Of a DNA stretch of 9,512 bases, positions 1 through 6,246 are shown piece after piece. The notes under the pieces were generated by a model. It was not told the origin of the DNA. It searched no databases and saw only the letters and a program-made list of their open reading frames with translations. Position numbers and translations under genes: made by a program. Source of the DNA: Gemmatimonadota bacterium (GTDB lineage Bacteria; Latescibacterota; UBA2968; UBA8231); NCBI GenBank assembly GCA_026706505.1, contig JAPOYQ010000414.1, positions 1 to 9,512 on the forward strand, given 5' to 3'. Positions within the stretch are counted from its first letter, which is position 1. Each line of letters starts with the position of its first letter.

Positions 1-1207
1 CAAGAATACAGAAGAGGATACAAAATACGAAGCAAATGGGGTTTTTATTAGGCAAGCATCTTCACCGCCGCCTCGATACGAGAGCAGGATGGTGGAAGAC
101 ATTGCTTCCTTTGATGTTAAAGAATTTACCAGCTATCATAGAATTGCAAATCGAGATGGAGGAGCAAATCGAGATGAAAGACAGATTTCTTTTGCGCTTT
201 CAGGCCCTAGAGACCTTTTTTCGCCAGTGCTTTTGACAAAAGGGCACTTCAGAAAAGAAATAGAAACCAGCGACGCATATTCCGACCCATACTTGCTTGA
301 GATGAAGAAGGAAGGCATAGAAGCCATTGAAACACGCCACTTTTATAGGCCTCTAAATATAGATATATGCAACGATCTTAATATTCGAGTAAGTCCAGAA
401 TACGTGTCTGACGATGAACATGGATTTGAAATATCAGATTACTACCCTTTAATTACTGTCAAAACCAATGAGTCGCCCCAAGAAATGTCAGACGACGAGT
501 TCCAGTCTCTAGCGATTGAGATTGTGAATGATATACTCCGAGTGTCATCCATGGTAGCTGGGTGCTGGATTGATTGGTTTTCTTGGGAGTTTTATTCTTC
601 AGATAAGCATGTGTATCATGTCCGGTCATTAGAAAGAGACTACGCTGATGAAATCAGACATGATTGCGGGGAAAGAGGGAAATTTTTAGAAGGATTTCTT
701 GCAAAGGCTGTGCAGGCTCTACGAGATCGTAGAAAAGAAAAATTTGACCTATCTATTCCTTTGGGCAACTGGATAACGGCGAGGACAGAGCCCCCTGAAC
801 AAAAATTTATACTCTATTTTCTAGCTCTTGAAAAACTAAAGGACATGTATGCTAAGAACAATGAGAAAGAGACTGAAAAATATAAATATAGAAATGGTGG
901 GTATCATCTATGGCCTGTGTTAGAAATCCTTCTTAATAAATATGATGTTGAGTGGAAAAATCTGTATCCTTCAGATAAGGCTGGAAGCAGGCCCGCTTTT
1001 ATAGATCTTCGCAACGCGCTCTTTCACAGCGCAGAGACCATTTGCGACAAGGTCTTATACTACGAGACAGAAAGGACGCGAATCTTGCTAACGCGGCTGA
1101 TTGTAAAATTGCTTGGTTGTCAAGAGTCGGATTGGGCTGAGACCTTTCTAGACGCCGAATATCTTTCTAGAAGGCCGATGTATTCCTCGCCGCCTTGCGC
1201 GGCATGA
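1..1207 (+). CDS. HEPN-motif protein, 5' partial, rearranged 3' end
   Basis: The reading frame is open from base 2 with no stop before the first in-frame ATG (base 89). That ATG has no well-placed SD, so the true start probably lies left of the window; about 401 residues are visible. I do not recognise the family of the N-terminal ~230 residues. The C-terminal third is helical and HEPN-like: a segment around FILYFLALEKLKD (bases ~820-845), then R-N-A-L-F-H encoded at 1010-1027, matching the Rx4-6H catalytic signature of HEPN ribonucleases, then a long charged helix and LLTRLIVKLLG. HEPN proteins are often toxins or antiphage effectors that cut RNA; that role here is inference. Base composition is clearly AT-rich, unlike the genes from 1640 onward, which suggests transfer. 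The last ~12 residues (from about base 1171) are read out of frame through a methyltransferase remnant, so the original C-terminus appears lost or replaced. Alternative: a non-catalytic HEPN protein. Confidence 0.6.
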   Translation, partial: KNTEEDTKYEANGVFIRQASSPPPRYESRMVEDIASFDVKEFTSYHRIANRDGGANRDERQISFALSGPRDLFSPVLLTKGHFRKEIETSDAYSDPYLLEMKKEGIEAIETRHFYRPLNIDICNDLNIRVSPEYVSDDEHGFEISDYYPLITVKTNESPQEMSDDEFQSLAIEIVNDILRVSSMVAGCWIDWFSWEFYSSDKHVYHVRSLERDYADEIRHDCGERGKFLEGFLAKAVQALRDRRKEKFDLSIPLGNWITARTEPPEQKFILYFLALEKLKDMYAKNNEKETEKYKYRNGGYHLWPVLEILLNKYDVEWKNLYPSDKAGSRPAFIDLRNALFHSAETICDKVLYYETERTRILLTRLIVKLLGCQESDWAETFLDAEYLSRRPMYSSPPCAA

Positions 1208-1329
1208 ACTCATCGACCGTTGACCTCATCGCCATCGACCCGCCCTTCAACACGGGCCGCAACCGCGAGGGCAAGGGCGGCAAGTATCCCGACCAGTGGC
1301 GTTGGGGCGACAACGTCCACTACGACTAG
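1171..1329 (+). pseudogene. DNA methyltransferase remnant (DPPF motif)
   Basis: After the stop at 1168-1170, this frame reads ADVFLAALRGMNSSTVDLIA, then I-D-P-P-F-N-T-G-R, a charged G/K-rich stretch and WRWGDNVHYD before TAG at 1327-1329. This strongly resembles the start of N6-adenine/N4-cytosine methyltransferases, where 'LRGMNS..VDLI..DPPFN' carries the catalytic DPPF/Y motif (motif IV) and a conserved D/H-x-W follows. The TAG falls where these enzymes usually have that tryptophan, so a TGG to TAG change is plausible. Only ~50 residues of a protein normally several hundred long remain; the S-adenosylmethionine-binding and target-recognition regions are absent. The ATG at 1204 overlaps the stop of the preceding frame (ATGA), but a 41-residue product would be non-functional. 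The fragment is GC-rich like the main genome and unlike the gene on its left. It is best read as debris of a restriction-modification or solitary methyltransferase gene. Confidence 0.7.
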
Positions 1330-1339
1330 CTCTACCCGC

Positions 1340-1368
1340 TGTCATTTTTCTTGACAAAATTGCTGACA
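1340..1368. repeat. Spaced TGTCA/TGACA motifs, possible transposon end
   Basis: TGTCA at 1340-1344 is followed by TGACA at 1352-1356 (inverted relative to the first) and TGACA at 1364-1368 (direct, 12 bases on), embedded in T/A-rich sequence. Ends of TniA/TnsB-type (Tn5053, Tn7-like) elements typically begin with TGT and carry several short TGACA/TGTCA-bearing transposase-binding sites. The motif set begins 10 bases after the stop of the methyltransferase remnant, where composition switches from GC-rich to AT-rich. No partner end or target duplication was found by eye, so the assignment is tentative. Confidence 0.3.
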
Positions 1369-1389
1369 TTTTTTATGCCTTTTTATTAC

Positions 1390-1405
1390 ACTAATTTATA
1401 TTAGT
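1390..1405. repeat. Small AT-rich palindrome
   Basis: ACTAAT (1390-1395) and ATTAGT (1400-1405) form perfect 6-base arms around a 4-base centre. It could be a protein-binding dyad or a weak hairpin, but in such AT-rich DNA a chance origin is likely. No gene start lies close enough to assign it as an operator. Confidence 0.3.
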
Positions 1406-1495
1406 TATTTGAAAACAAATACTTATAAGAGGGAAAAACGAGACAAGTAAGCGGTCATACAAAGCGACACATTCTCAAGATCGCGTTTGCCCTTG

Positions 1496-1558
1496 ACCAT
1501 TCTGGACTTCCGCCCCGTGTCGGGACACGGGGAGACGTTCTTCCACGGGAATGACGGT
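1496..1558. repeat. REP/MITE-like GC-rich hairpin element
   Basis: The segment starts ACCATTCTGGACTTCCG and ends CCACGGGAATGACGGT. This resembles the widespread dispersed repeat 'CCATTCTGGATTCCCGC..GCGGGAATGACGG' seen in many environmental bacterial genomes. The outer parts form an imperfect dyad (ACCATTC with GAATGACGGT). The centre holds a near-perfect hairpin: CCCCGTGT (1513-1520), loop CGGG, ACACGGGG (1525-1532). Compared with the compact form I know, this copy carries extra hairpin sequence in the middle. Such elements are non-coding and probably mobilised in trans; the match is from memory of the repeat pattern. Confidence 0.5.
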
Positions 1559-1639
1559 ACTTGCTGTCTCTGGTCACTGGCGACGCGACCTGTCCTGTCG
1601 GCTCCGTTCTTCTCGCCAACCGATCTACCCTGACGCAAC

Positions 1640-2932
1640 CTAGCCAGCCGCTGAAGCTCGCAGCGCCTGCCGCGTCCCAGCCAAGTCGAAACAGGCCTCT
1701 TGGTTGCCGCGCATAAAGCGGGTCGCCAACTCTATGGCTTCGGCCTCAGTCAGCAGGCCGTCGTCTATCTCGCCTTGGAGGGCGCGGGTGAGCCAGCGGC
1801 GCGCCTGAATCGCGTAGGCCACCGAACTGGTCGGCCAGCCAGTGTCGCCGCCAAAGGCGAAGAGCTTGGACGCGGGAGCCGCGTGGATAAAGCGGCGCAC
1901 AAAGTCGCACGAGCTGTACGGGTCAATCGACCACGCCCAGCAGAGATCGGCGTACACGTTGCGGTAGTGCTTGGTCAGCGCGACCAATTCGTTGGAATAG
2001 GGATAGGCAATGTGCATCAGCACAAAGCGGCAGTCGAGGTAGCGGGCCAGCAAGGGGCAGAGGTTGCCGCTTTTGATGCGGTCAACGGGCATGCGGTCGT
2101 TGCCAGCGTAGTAGCCAGTGTGGATCTTGAACGGCAACTCGTATTCAATCGCCAGTTCGGTGCCCCGCGCCCAGCACCAGTCGCCCAACAACAACCGGCT
2201 CGGCTCGTCGAGTTCCGCGCCCTGGAGCGAGCGTTGGAGCACGCGCTCGGCGTCGGCGTCGGCGCGCTCCTCCCAGCGCAGCGTGCGGTTGTACGCGTGC
2301 TGAGCTTTGACCGCTATGGCATGGGGACCGTGCTCGGCAAAGATGGCTTCCATGCCCTGCTTGAGACTAGCCAAGTCGGTGACGGCCACGCCGGTTTCGC
2401 GCTCAATGGCCTCGGCGTCAATTTGGCCGTTGCAAAAGGCGGCCCAAGACAAGTCGTAGAGGAAAAAGTCCACACCGGACTCGTCGGGCAGGCAGGGCCA
2501 AGAAAAGTCGTCGGTCTGCACGTGATCCAACCGGCCTATTTGGCTGAGCAGCTCGTGCCGCCCGCCGGGTTGACGCCAAGCGCTGAGCTTTTCTTGCGCC
2601 TTGTACAGCTCGTCTTCGCTAAAATCGGCCATGCCATAGATCTCGTGCGCGAGGATGCGCACGGCCTCGCCGTAGCCGGTGAAGCGAATGGCCGCAAAGG
2701 CCGGGCGGATGCCGTCAAAGCGCGCTCCCAAGTCCGGGTCGGAGGCGTCGTTGAGCTTGTGCAAGTCCTCGGGGGTAGCACCAGCGGAGATCAAGTCGGC
2801 GGGCACGTAGTTGCCAAAAAGGTCTTGCAAAATGTCCGGGCCGTTCTCGACCCAGTCGCGCTCCTTGCGCAGGTGTTCGTGCGTGTCAATTAGCAGCGTG
2901 TCTTCGATGTGTTGAGACAGATCCGTGGCCAT
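1640..2932 (-). CDS. Metal-dependent amidohydrolase (amidohydrolase-2 type)
   Basis: This 430-residue protein has the layout of a TIM-barrel metal hydrolase of the amidohydrolase superfamily. An H-x-H pair lies in DTHEHL (H18, H20) at the end of strand 1, a further histidine in KIHTGYY (H271), another in MHIAYPY (H307), and the terminal aspartate in GGDTGW (D363). These are the expected metal ligands and catalytic acid. The spacing recalls the FluG/GlnA-type amidohydrolase domains and uronate-isomerase relatives, so the substrate may be an amide, lactone, decarboxylatable acid or sugar acid; I cannot choose. It is predicted to be cytoplasmic, with no signal peptide. A longer frame from a TTG at 2968 exists, but the ATG at 2932 has GGAG nine bases upstream and the HxH follows shortly after it, as usual in the family. 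It is transcribed alone, divergently from the membrane protein gene at 3008. Confidence 0.85.
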   Translation of the reverse strand: MATDLSQHIEDTLLIDTHEHLRKERDWVENGPDILQDLFGNYVPADLISAGATPEDLHKLNDASDPDLGARFDGIRPAFAAIRFTGYGEAVRILAHEIYGMADFSEDELYKAQEKLSAWRQPGGRHELLSQIGRLDHVQTDDFSWPCLPDESGVDFFLYDLSWAAFCNGQIDAEAIERETGVAVTDLASLKQGMEAIFAEHGPHAIAVKAQHAYNRTLRWEERADADAERVLQRSLQGAELDEPSRLLLGDWCWARGTELAIEYELPFKIHTGYYAGNDRMPVDRIKSGNLCPLLARYLDCRFVLMHIAYPYSNELVALTKHYRNVYADLCWAWSIDPYSSCDFVRRFIHAAPASKLFAFGGDTGWPTSSVAYAIQARRWLTRALQGEIDDGLLTEAEAIELATRFMRGNQEACFDLAGTRQALRASAAG

Positions 2933-3007
2933 GGGGTATTGCTCCGGTTTGAGGTGTCGCGTTTCCAAGCTTCATTAACAATCCCAAATTTTATTAACAA
3001 TAACAAT
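2933..3007. promoter_or_regulatory. Divergent intergenic region with ATTAACAAT repeats
   Basis: This 75-base region separates two divergent start codons, so it must hold promoters for both genes or the end of a leader. ATTAACAAT occurs at 2974-2982 and 2993-3001, 19 bases apart (about two helical turns), and a partial copy AACAAT follows at 3002-3007, ending at the ATG. Repeats at helical spacing suggest a regulator-binding site. TAAAAT on the minus strand (2993-2988) resembles a -10 box, but no good -35 sits at normal distance, so no promoter is assigned precisely. Confidence 0.4.
2942..2945 (-). promoter_or_regulatory. RBS deciding the amidohydrolase start
   Basis: On the minus strand GGAG lies nine bases before ATG at 2932. 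The alternative in-frame TTG at 2968 has no comparable site, so the shorter protein is preferred. Confidence 0.6.
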
Positions 3008-3436
3008 ATGGATTGGCATCCCTTCATCGTCCACTACCCCATCGCCCTCTTGTCGCTGAGCCCGCTATGCGATCTAGGCGCGCTGTGGCTAGGTCGCCGC
3101 GCTGGGCACCACCTAGCGTACGGCTTGCTGGTGTTGGGCGTACTAGCGGCGACCGCCGCCGTCCTCAGCGGCAACGCAGCCGCGGACAAGGCTTGGGATG
3201 GGCCAGCCGCTGAGCCGTTAGCCACCCACGAATCCCTCGCTACCTGGACCTTGCTGTTGGGGTTGGGAGCTGTCCTCGGGCGCTTGCCGTTGCATCTCAA
3301 GGGGCGGCTTGAAGGATGGCCGCTCTATGCGTGGATTGCCCTCGGCGTCCTGATCGGTGGCTTGGTCTTGTGGACGGGCTACTGCGGCAGCGAATTGGTC
3401 TATATACACGGCTTGGGCGTGCGGGCCGATGGCTGA
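3008..3436 (+). CDS. DUF2231-type four-helix membrane protein
   Basis: This 142-residue hydrophobic protein opens with MDWHPFIVHYPIALL, the H-P-x-x-V-H-x-P-I-A-L signature of DUF2231 inner-membrane proteins. Four membrane segments can be drawn at about residues 8-28, 36-55, 75-92 and 104-124. The loop after helix 2 reads SGNAAADKAW and then THESLA, matching the 'G..AA....H..LA' pattern of the family, and the C-terminal YIHGLGV corresponds to the usual 'Y.HG.GV' end. The function of DUF2231 proteins is not established; some occur near cytochrome or redox genes. The frame is open back to 2909, but the family signature begins exactly at this ATG. No SD precedes it (AACAATAACAAT), so initiation may be leaderless or SD-independent. 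A 75-base gap separates it from the sulfatase gene, so co-transcription is possible but uncertain. Confidence 0.85.
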   Translation: MDWHPFIVHYPIALLSLSPLCDLGALWLGRRAGHHLAYGLLVLGVLAATAAVLSGNAAADKAWDGPAAEPLATHESLATWTLLLGLGAVLGRLPLHLKGRLEGWPLYAWIALGVLIGGLVLWTGYCGSELVYIHGLGVRADG

Positions 3437-3500
3437 GCAACGGCTGGTTGGCGGAATCTGTTTGGCTTATCTTCGCCGCAACTTTTCAAACCTGCAAACT

Positions 3501-3505
3501 AGGAG
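3501..3505 (+). promoter_or_regulatory. RBS supporting the GTG start of the sulfatase
   Basis: AGGAG lies six bases upstream of GTG at 3512. The sulfatase homology (HPNILLIMTDEH) begins at the second residue, which supports the non-ATG start. Confidence 0.7.
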
Positions 3506-3511
3506 CAACCC

Positions 3512-4954
3512 GTGAGTCACCCCAACATCCTGCTCATTATGACGGACGAGCACGCGCCCATGTACAGCGGCCCCTACGGACATCCGCTCGTGCAGACGCC
3601 CTTTATGGATCAATTGGCAGCCGAGGGCGCGACCTTTGCCAACGCCTATTGCAACTCTCCGCTCTGCCTGCCGTCGCGGATGTCGTTTATGACCGGTCGC
3701 TACATCAACCAGATTGGTGCCTTTGACAATGCCACTCCCCTGCCGTCGGATGCAGTCACTTGGGCCCATCGGCTGCGCGCCGTCGGCTACGATGTGGTCC
3801 TCTCGGGCAAACAGCACTTTTGCGGCCCCGACCAACTGCACGGCTTTCGCGCCCAGCTAGCGCGCGATTTGCACGCCGAACTATGGACCAAAGACGGCGT
3901 CCTGCGCGGCACGCCCGACTGGAGCAAAGGCACGCCGCCGGCCGACAAGCCCTGGGGTGGGGTTGCCGAAGCCGGACCGGGGACGACGTTGGAGATCGAA
4001 GTCGATGATCTGGTGGAGGAACAAGCGCTGGCTTACCTGCGCGATCCAGCCCGCAAGGATCGGCCTTGGGCGCTGAATGTCTCGTTTATTGCGCCGCATT
4101 TTCCGCTCGTAGTGCCCGAGCGGTTTTTCAACCTCTATCCCCTTGACCAAATCGACATGCCGGAAATTCCCCCCGGCCACCTCGAAAGCCAGCACCCTGT
4201 ACACCAGCGGATGCGGGCCATGTTCGGGGGAGTCGATTTTCCCGAAGAACAGGTGCGCCGCGCCCGCGCCGGTTACTATGGGCTGATTACCTATCTCGAC
4301 GAGAAGATCGGCCGCCTGCTCGCCGTCCTAGAAGAAACCGGACAGCGCGACAACACACTCATCGTGCATTTCAGCGATCACGGGGAAATGAACGGCGAGC
4401 ACGGCATGTGGCGAAAGTCGAGTATGTACGAGGCGTCCGCCAAAGTGCCGCTGCAGATGGTCTATCCCGAGCAAATCCCGGCCGGTCGGCGCATCAGCGA
4501 AGTAGTGTCGCTAGTGGATCTAGTAGCGACCATCGTCGAACTCGCCGACGCGCCCAGCGAAGGACCATTGGACGGCGATAGCCTGCTGAAATTGCTTCAA
4601 GGGCAAGACGATGACTGGAAGGACGAAGCATTTTCCGAATACCTAGCCCACGGCGTGGCGCGGCCAACGGCCATGTTGCGGCGCGGCCGCTACAAGCTCC
4701 ACTACAGCTTGGGAGATCCACCCCAGCTATACGACGTAGAGGCCGACCCCAACGAGTTCGACGACCTAGCGGGCGATCCAGCCCACGCGGCCACCCTAGC
4801 CGACCTCCAAGAGCGGCTATTGTCCGAATGGGACCCGGTCGCTATAGAGGCGCAGGTGCAGCAAAGCCAGCAAGATCGGCTCTTAATCGAACAAGCCACA
4901 CAACAGGACCGACTCTTGATCGAACAAGCCATGCAGCGATCTCCCAACCAATAG
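3512..4954 (+). CDS. Choline-sulfatase-like type I sulfatase
   Basis: This 480-residue hydrolase of the alkaline phosphatase/arylsulfatase superfamily cleaves sulfate esters. Visible landmarks are NILLIMTDEH with metal ligand D12, the signature C52-L-P-S-R56 whose cysteine becomes formylglycine, K100 and H102 in GKQHF, the metal pair in HFSDHGE (D289, H290), and GMWRKSSMYE with K302. The stretch SGKQHFCGPDQLHGF closely matches choline-sulfatase (BetC), where 'SGKMHF.GPDQLHGFE' is characteristic, so BetC-like sulfatases are the nearest relatives I recognise; choline-O-sulfate as substrate is unproven. There is no signal peptide, which suggests a cytoplasmic enzyme acting on an imported small sulfate ester. 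The C-terminus carries two copies of an 11-residue repeat (residues 453-474). The cysteine-type enzyme needs a formylglycine-generating enzyme, not encoded here. It is the first gene of a three-gene operon, with nine bases to the dioxygenase gene. Confidence 0.93.
   Translation: MSHPNILLIMTDEHAPMYSGPYGHPLVQTPFMDQLAAEGATFANAYCNSPLCLPSRMSFMTGRYINQIGAFDNATPLPSDAVTWAHRLRAVGYDVVLSGKQHFCGPDQLHGFRAQLARDLHAELWTKDGVLRGTPDWSKGTPPADKPWGGVAEAGPGTTLEIEVDDLVEEQALAYLRDPARKDRPWALNVSFIAPHFPLVVPERFFNLYPLDQIDMPEIPPGHLESQHPVHQRMRAMFGGVDFPEEQVRRARAGYYGLITYLDEKIGRLLAVLEETGQRDNTLIVHFSDHGEMNGEHGMWRKSSMYEASAKVPLQMVYPEQIPAGRRISEVVSLVDLVATIVELADAPSEGPLDGDSLLKLLQGQDDDWKDEAFSEYLAHGVARPTAMLRRGRYKLHYSLGDPPQLYDVEADPNEFDDLAGDPAHAATLADLQERLLSEWDPVAIEAQVQQSQQDRLLIEQATQQDRLLIEQAMQRSPNQ
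4868..4933 (+). repeat. In-frame 33-base tandem repeat at sulfatase C-terminus
   Basis: Two adjacent units (4868-4900 and 4901-4933) encode QQDRLLIEQAT and QQDRLLIEQAM. The DNA copies differ mostly at third codon positions while the peptide is almost unchanged, so this is an older duplication kept under protein-level constraint. The peptide looks like an amphipathic helix extension. Confidence 0.8.
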
Positions 4955-4957
4955 GAG
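4953..4957 (+). promoter_or_regulatory. RBS overlapping the sulfatase stop codon
   Basis: The sulfatase stop TAG (4952-4954) overlaps AGGAG (4953-4957), which sits six bases before ATG 4964. Ribosomes ending the sulfatase are placed for coupled translation of the dioxygenase. Confidence 0.65.
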
Positions 4958-4963
4958 AGACTC

Positions 4964-6232
4964 ATGCACGTCGATCTGCAACAATTCCGCCGCCAAGGCT
5001 ACCTGATCTTGCGCAACGTCGTGCCGCCCGAGCGGTTGGATGCGATGCGGCTCGCCATCGAGTGGATGGTGGACCAGGAAAAGGCGCGCTCCGCGGCCGC
5101 GCGCCAACCCGGCGATCCGCTCGGCGGTGCATGGTACGAAAAAATCCATCCGCGACTAAACATGGATTCGGTTGACGCCGAGACTGCCGATGTCATCGAC
5201 TTTTGCCTCGGCGAAACCACCTTTGGCGTCAGCGCCCAGCTCATGCAGGCTCCGGTGACGGCCCTCACCGCCTTTGGCGCGCTGTGCAGCGGGCTAGTCG
5301 ATTACGGATACACGGACTGGCACCGCGACGCCAGTTCGGCTGAGCAGGCACCACTCAGCGGCATGCAAGCGGACCTAATGGCCAACGCCCCTGGATACGT
5401 GCAGTGGAACATCGCCCTCTACGAAGACGACGTATTCTGGATTCTCCCCGAAAGTCACAAACAGCCAACCAACGAAGCCCAGCGGCGGCAGCTCATGCTG
5501 GACCCCAAAGTGCCGCTGGAAGGCGGAGACCCCGTCGAGCTACAGCCCGGCGACGGCATCGTCTATCCCAACCTTATGATGCACTGGGGCAGCAAGTACA
5601 CCAGTCGGATGCGCCGCACCATCCACCTCGGCTATCGCTCCTTCGGTGGCCAAATCTTCTCATATCACCACCATCTCGACTGGTATCACGCCGATGGCTT
5701 CCGGCAACACCTCTCGCCCGAGGCCGAGGCCCAGTTTGCCCACTGGACCGAATGCTACGATCAAGAGCGGGACCAGATTGAGACGCTCTTCCGCGCGCTG
5801 ATTGCCCGCGACGAGCCAAAGTTCCGCACCTGCTTGGCCGAGCTACACCCAGGCGAGTCCGGCCGCATGGTGAGCGTGGTCCTGTTGTGCCGGATCGCCA
5901 ACAAAGTCGTCTTTCTACATCGACCAGAGATCGCCCAGATGTCCGTGCAAGAGCGCAAACCGTTGGTCGACGGATCGCCGCCCGCGTACTACGCCGAGGA
6001 CATGGCACAGCGCTTTACCCCTGCCGAGGCCGAGGCCCTGCAAAGCCGCTTGGCCGCGCTCAACGAGCGGTTGCAGCAAGACGAGGCTCGCGTCCACCAG
6101 CACTACAGCGACATGTACGCTGACCTCCGACCCGCAGCCGATCCGCCGAACTTTGAATCCCGGCCCCTGCGCACCTTTAACAGCGAGATGCCCAAGGGCT
6201 TTGGCGTGGACGAATTTGTAACTACTTGGTAA
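4964..6232 (+). CDS. Phytanoyl-CoA dioxygenase (PhyH) family oxygenase
   Basis: This 422-residue protein matches the PhyH family of Fe(II)/2-oxoglutarate-dependent oxygenases. The N-terminus FRRQGYLILRNVVPPERLDAMR is the usual opening (a 'GY.vlrnv.s.e' motif). The iron-binding facial triad is visible as H120-x-D122 in TDWHRDAS and H207 in NLMMHWGSKY; the arginines in RMRRTIHLGYRSF (around 215-218) are placed to bind 2-oxoglutarate. The protein is longer than the typical ~270-320 residue member; the extra ~170 residues after the barrel are helical and Glu/Gln-rich, and I do not recognise them. Family members hydroxylate varied small molecules such as ectoine, phosphonates, fatty acyl-CoA and natural products, so the substrate is open. 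It is predicted cytoplasmic, lies nine bases after the sulfatase gene, and its stop overlaps the SD of the next gene. Its position suggests it acts on the same substrate or on the desulfated product. Confidence 0.9.
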   Translation: MHVDLQQFRRQGYLILRNVVPPERLDAMRLAIEWMVDQEKARSAAARQPGDPLGGAWYEKIHPRLNMDSVDAETADVIDFCLGETTFGVSAQLMQAPVTALTAFGALCSGLVDYGYTDWHRDASSAEQAPLSGMQADLMANAPGYVQWNIALYEDDVFWILPESHKQPTNEAQRRQLMLDPKVPLEGGDPVELQPGDGIVYPNLMMHWGSKYTSRMRRTIHLGYRSFGGQIFSYHHHLDWYHADGFRQHLSPEAEAQFAHWTECYDQERDQIETLFRALIARDEPKFRTCLAELHPGESGRMVSVVLLCRIANKVVFLHRPEIAQMSVQERKPLVDGSPPAYYAEDMAQRFTPAEAEALQSRLAALNERLQQDEARVHQHYSDMYADLRPAADPPNFESRPLRTFNSEMPKGFGVDEFVTTW

Positions 6233-6236
6233 GGAG
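6231..6236 (+). promoter_or_regulatory. RBS setting the start of the first oxidoreductase
   Basis: AAGGAG overlaps the dioxygenase stop (TAA, 6230-6232) and lies ten bases before ATG 6247. A TTG at 6226 would extend the frame, but it lies before this site and inside the upstream gene, so ATG 6247 is preferred. Confidence 0.65.
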
Positions 6237-6246
6237 AAACAAAAAC

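Larger units (their letters stand above)
1330..1639. other. Gene-free stretch with repeat and transposon-like debris
   Basis: No convincing gene is present in these ~310 bases. A 71-codon minus-strand frame (1423-1638) spans it, but it runs through the hairpin repeat at 1496-1558, has no recognisable protein motif and its codon composition changes along its length. The left 110 bases are very AT-rich, with TGTCA/TGACA motifs at 1340-1368 and a palindrome at 1390-1405. The right half is GC-rich, with a strong hairpin. I see no T-tract after that hairpin that would make it a standard intrinsic terminator for the amidohydrolase gene ending at 1640. A TTGACA at 1351-1356 could serve as a -35 box, but the best -10 at normal spacing (TATGCC, 1374) is weak and nothing on the plus strand downstream needs a promoter. 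Confidence 0.6.

Noticed and set aside
36..236. 66-codon plus-strand frame at the left edge
   Set aside because: It overlaps the longer HEPN-like frame, which is open from the window edge, and has no motif or RBS.
1351..1379. Possible sigma-70 promoter (TTGACA with TATGCC 17 bases on)
   Set aside because: The -10 matches poorly and no plus-strand gene follows; the TTGACA is equally explained by the repeated TGACA motifs.
1513..1532. GC-rich hairpin as an intrinsic terminator
   Set aside because: No T-run follows on either strand, and the hairpin is explained as the core of a dispersed repeat.
1423..1638. 71-codon open frame on the minus strand in the gene-free stretch
   Set aside because: It runs straight through the hairpin repeat at 1496-1558, shows no protein motif, and has no convincing gene context.
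1700..2893. Long plus-strand open frame (397 codons) opposite the amidohydrolase gene
   Set aside because: It is antisense to a gene with clear metal-binding motifs; long antisense frames are expected in GC-rich coding DNA, and its translation has no recognisable domain.
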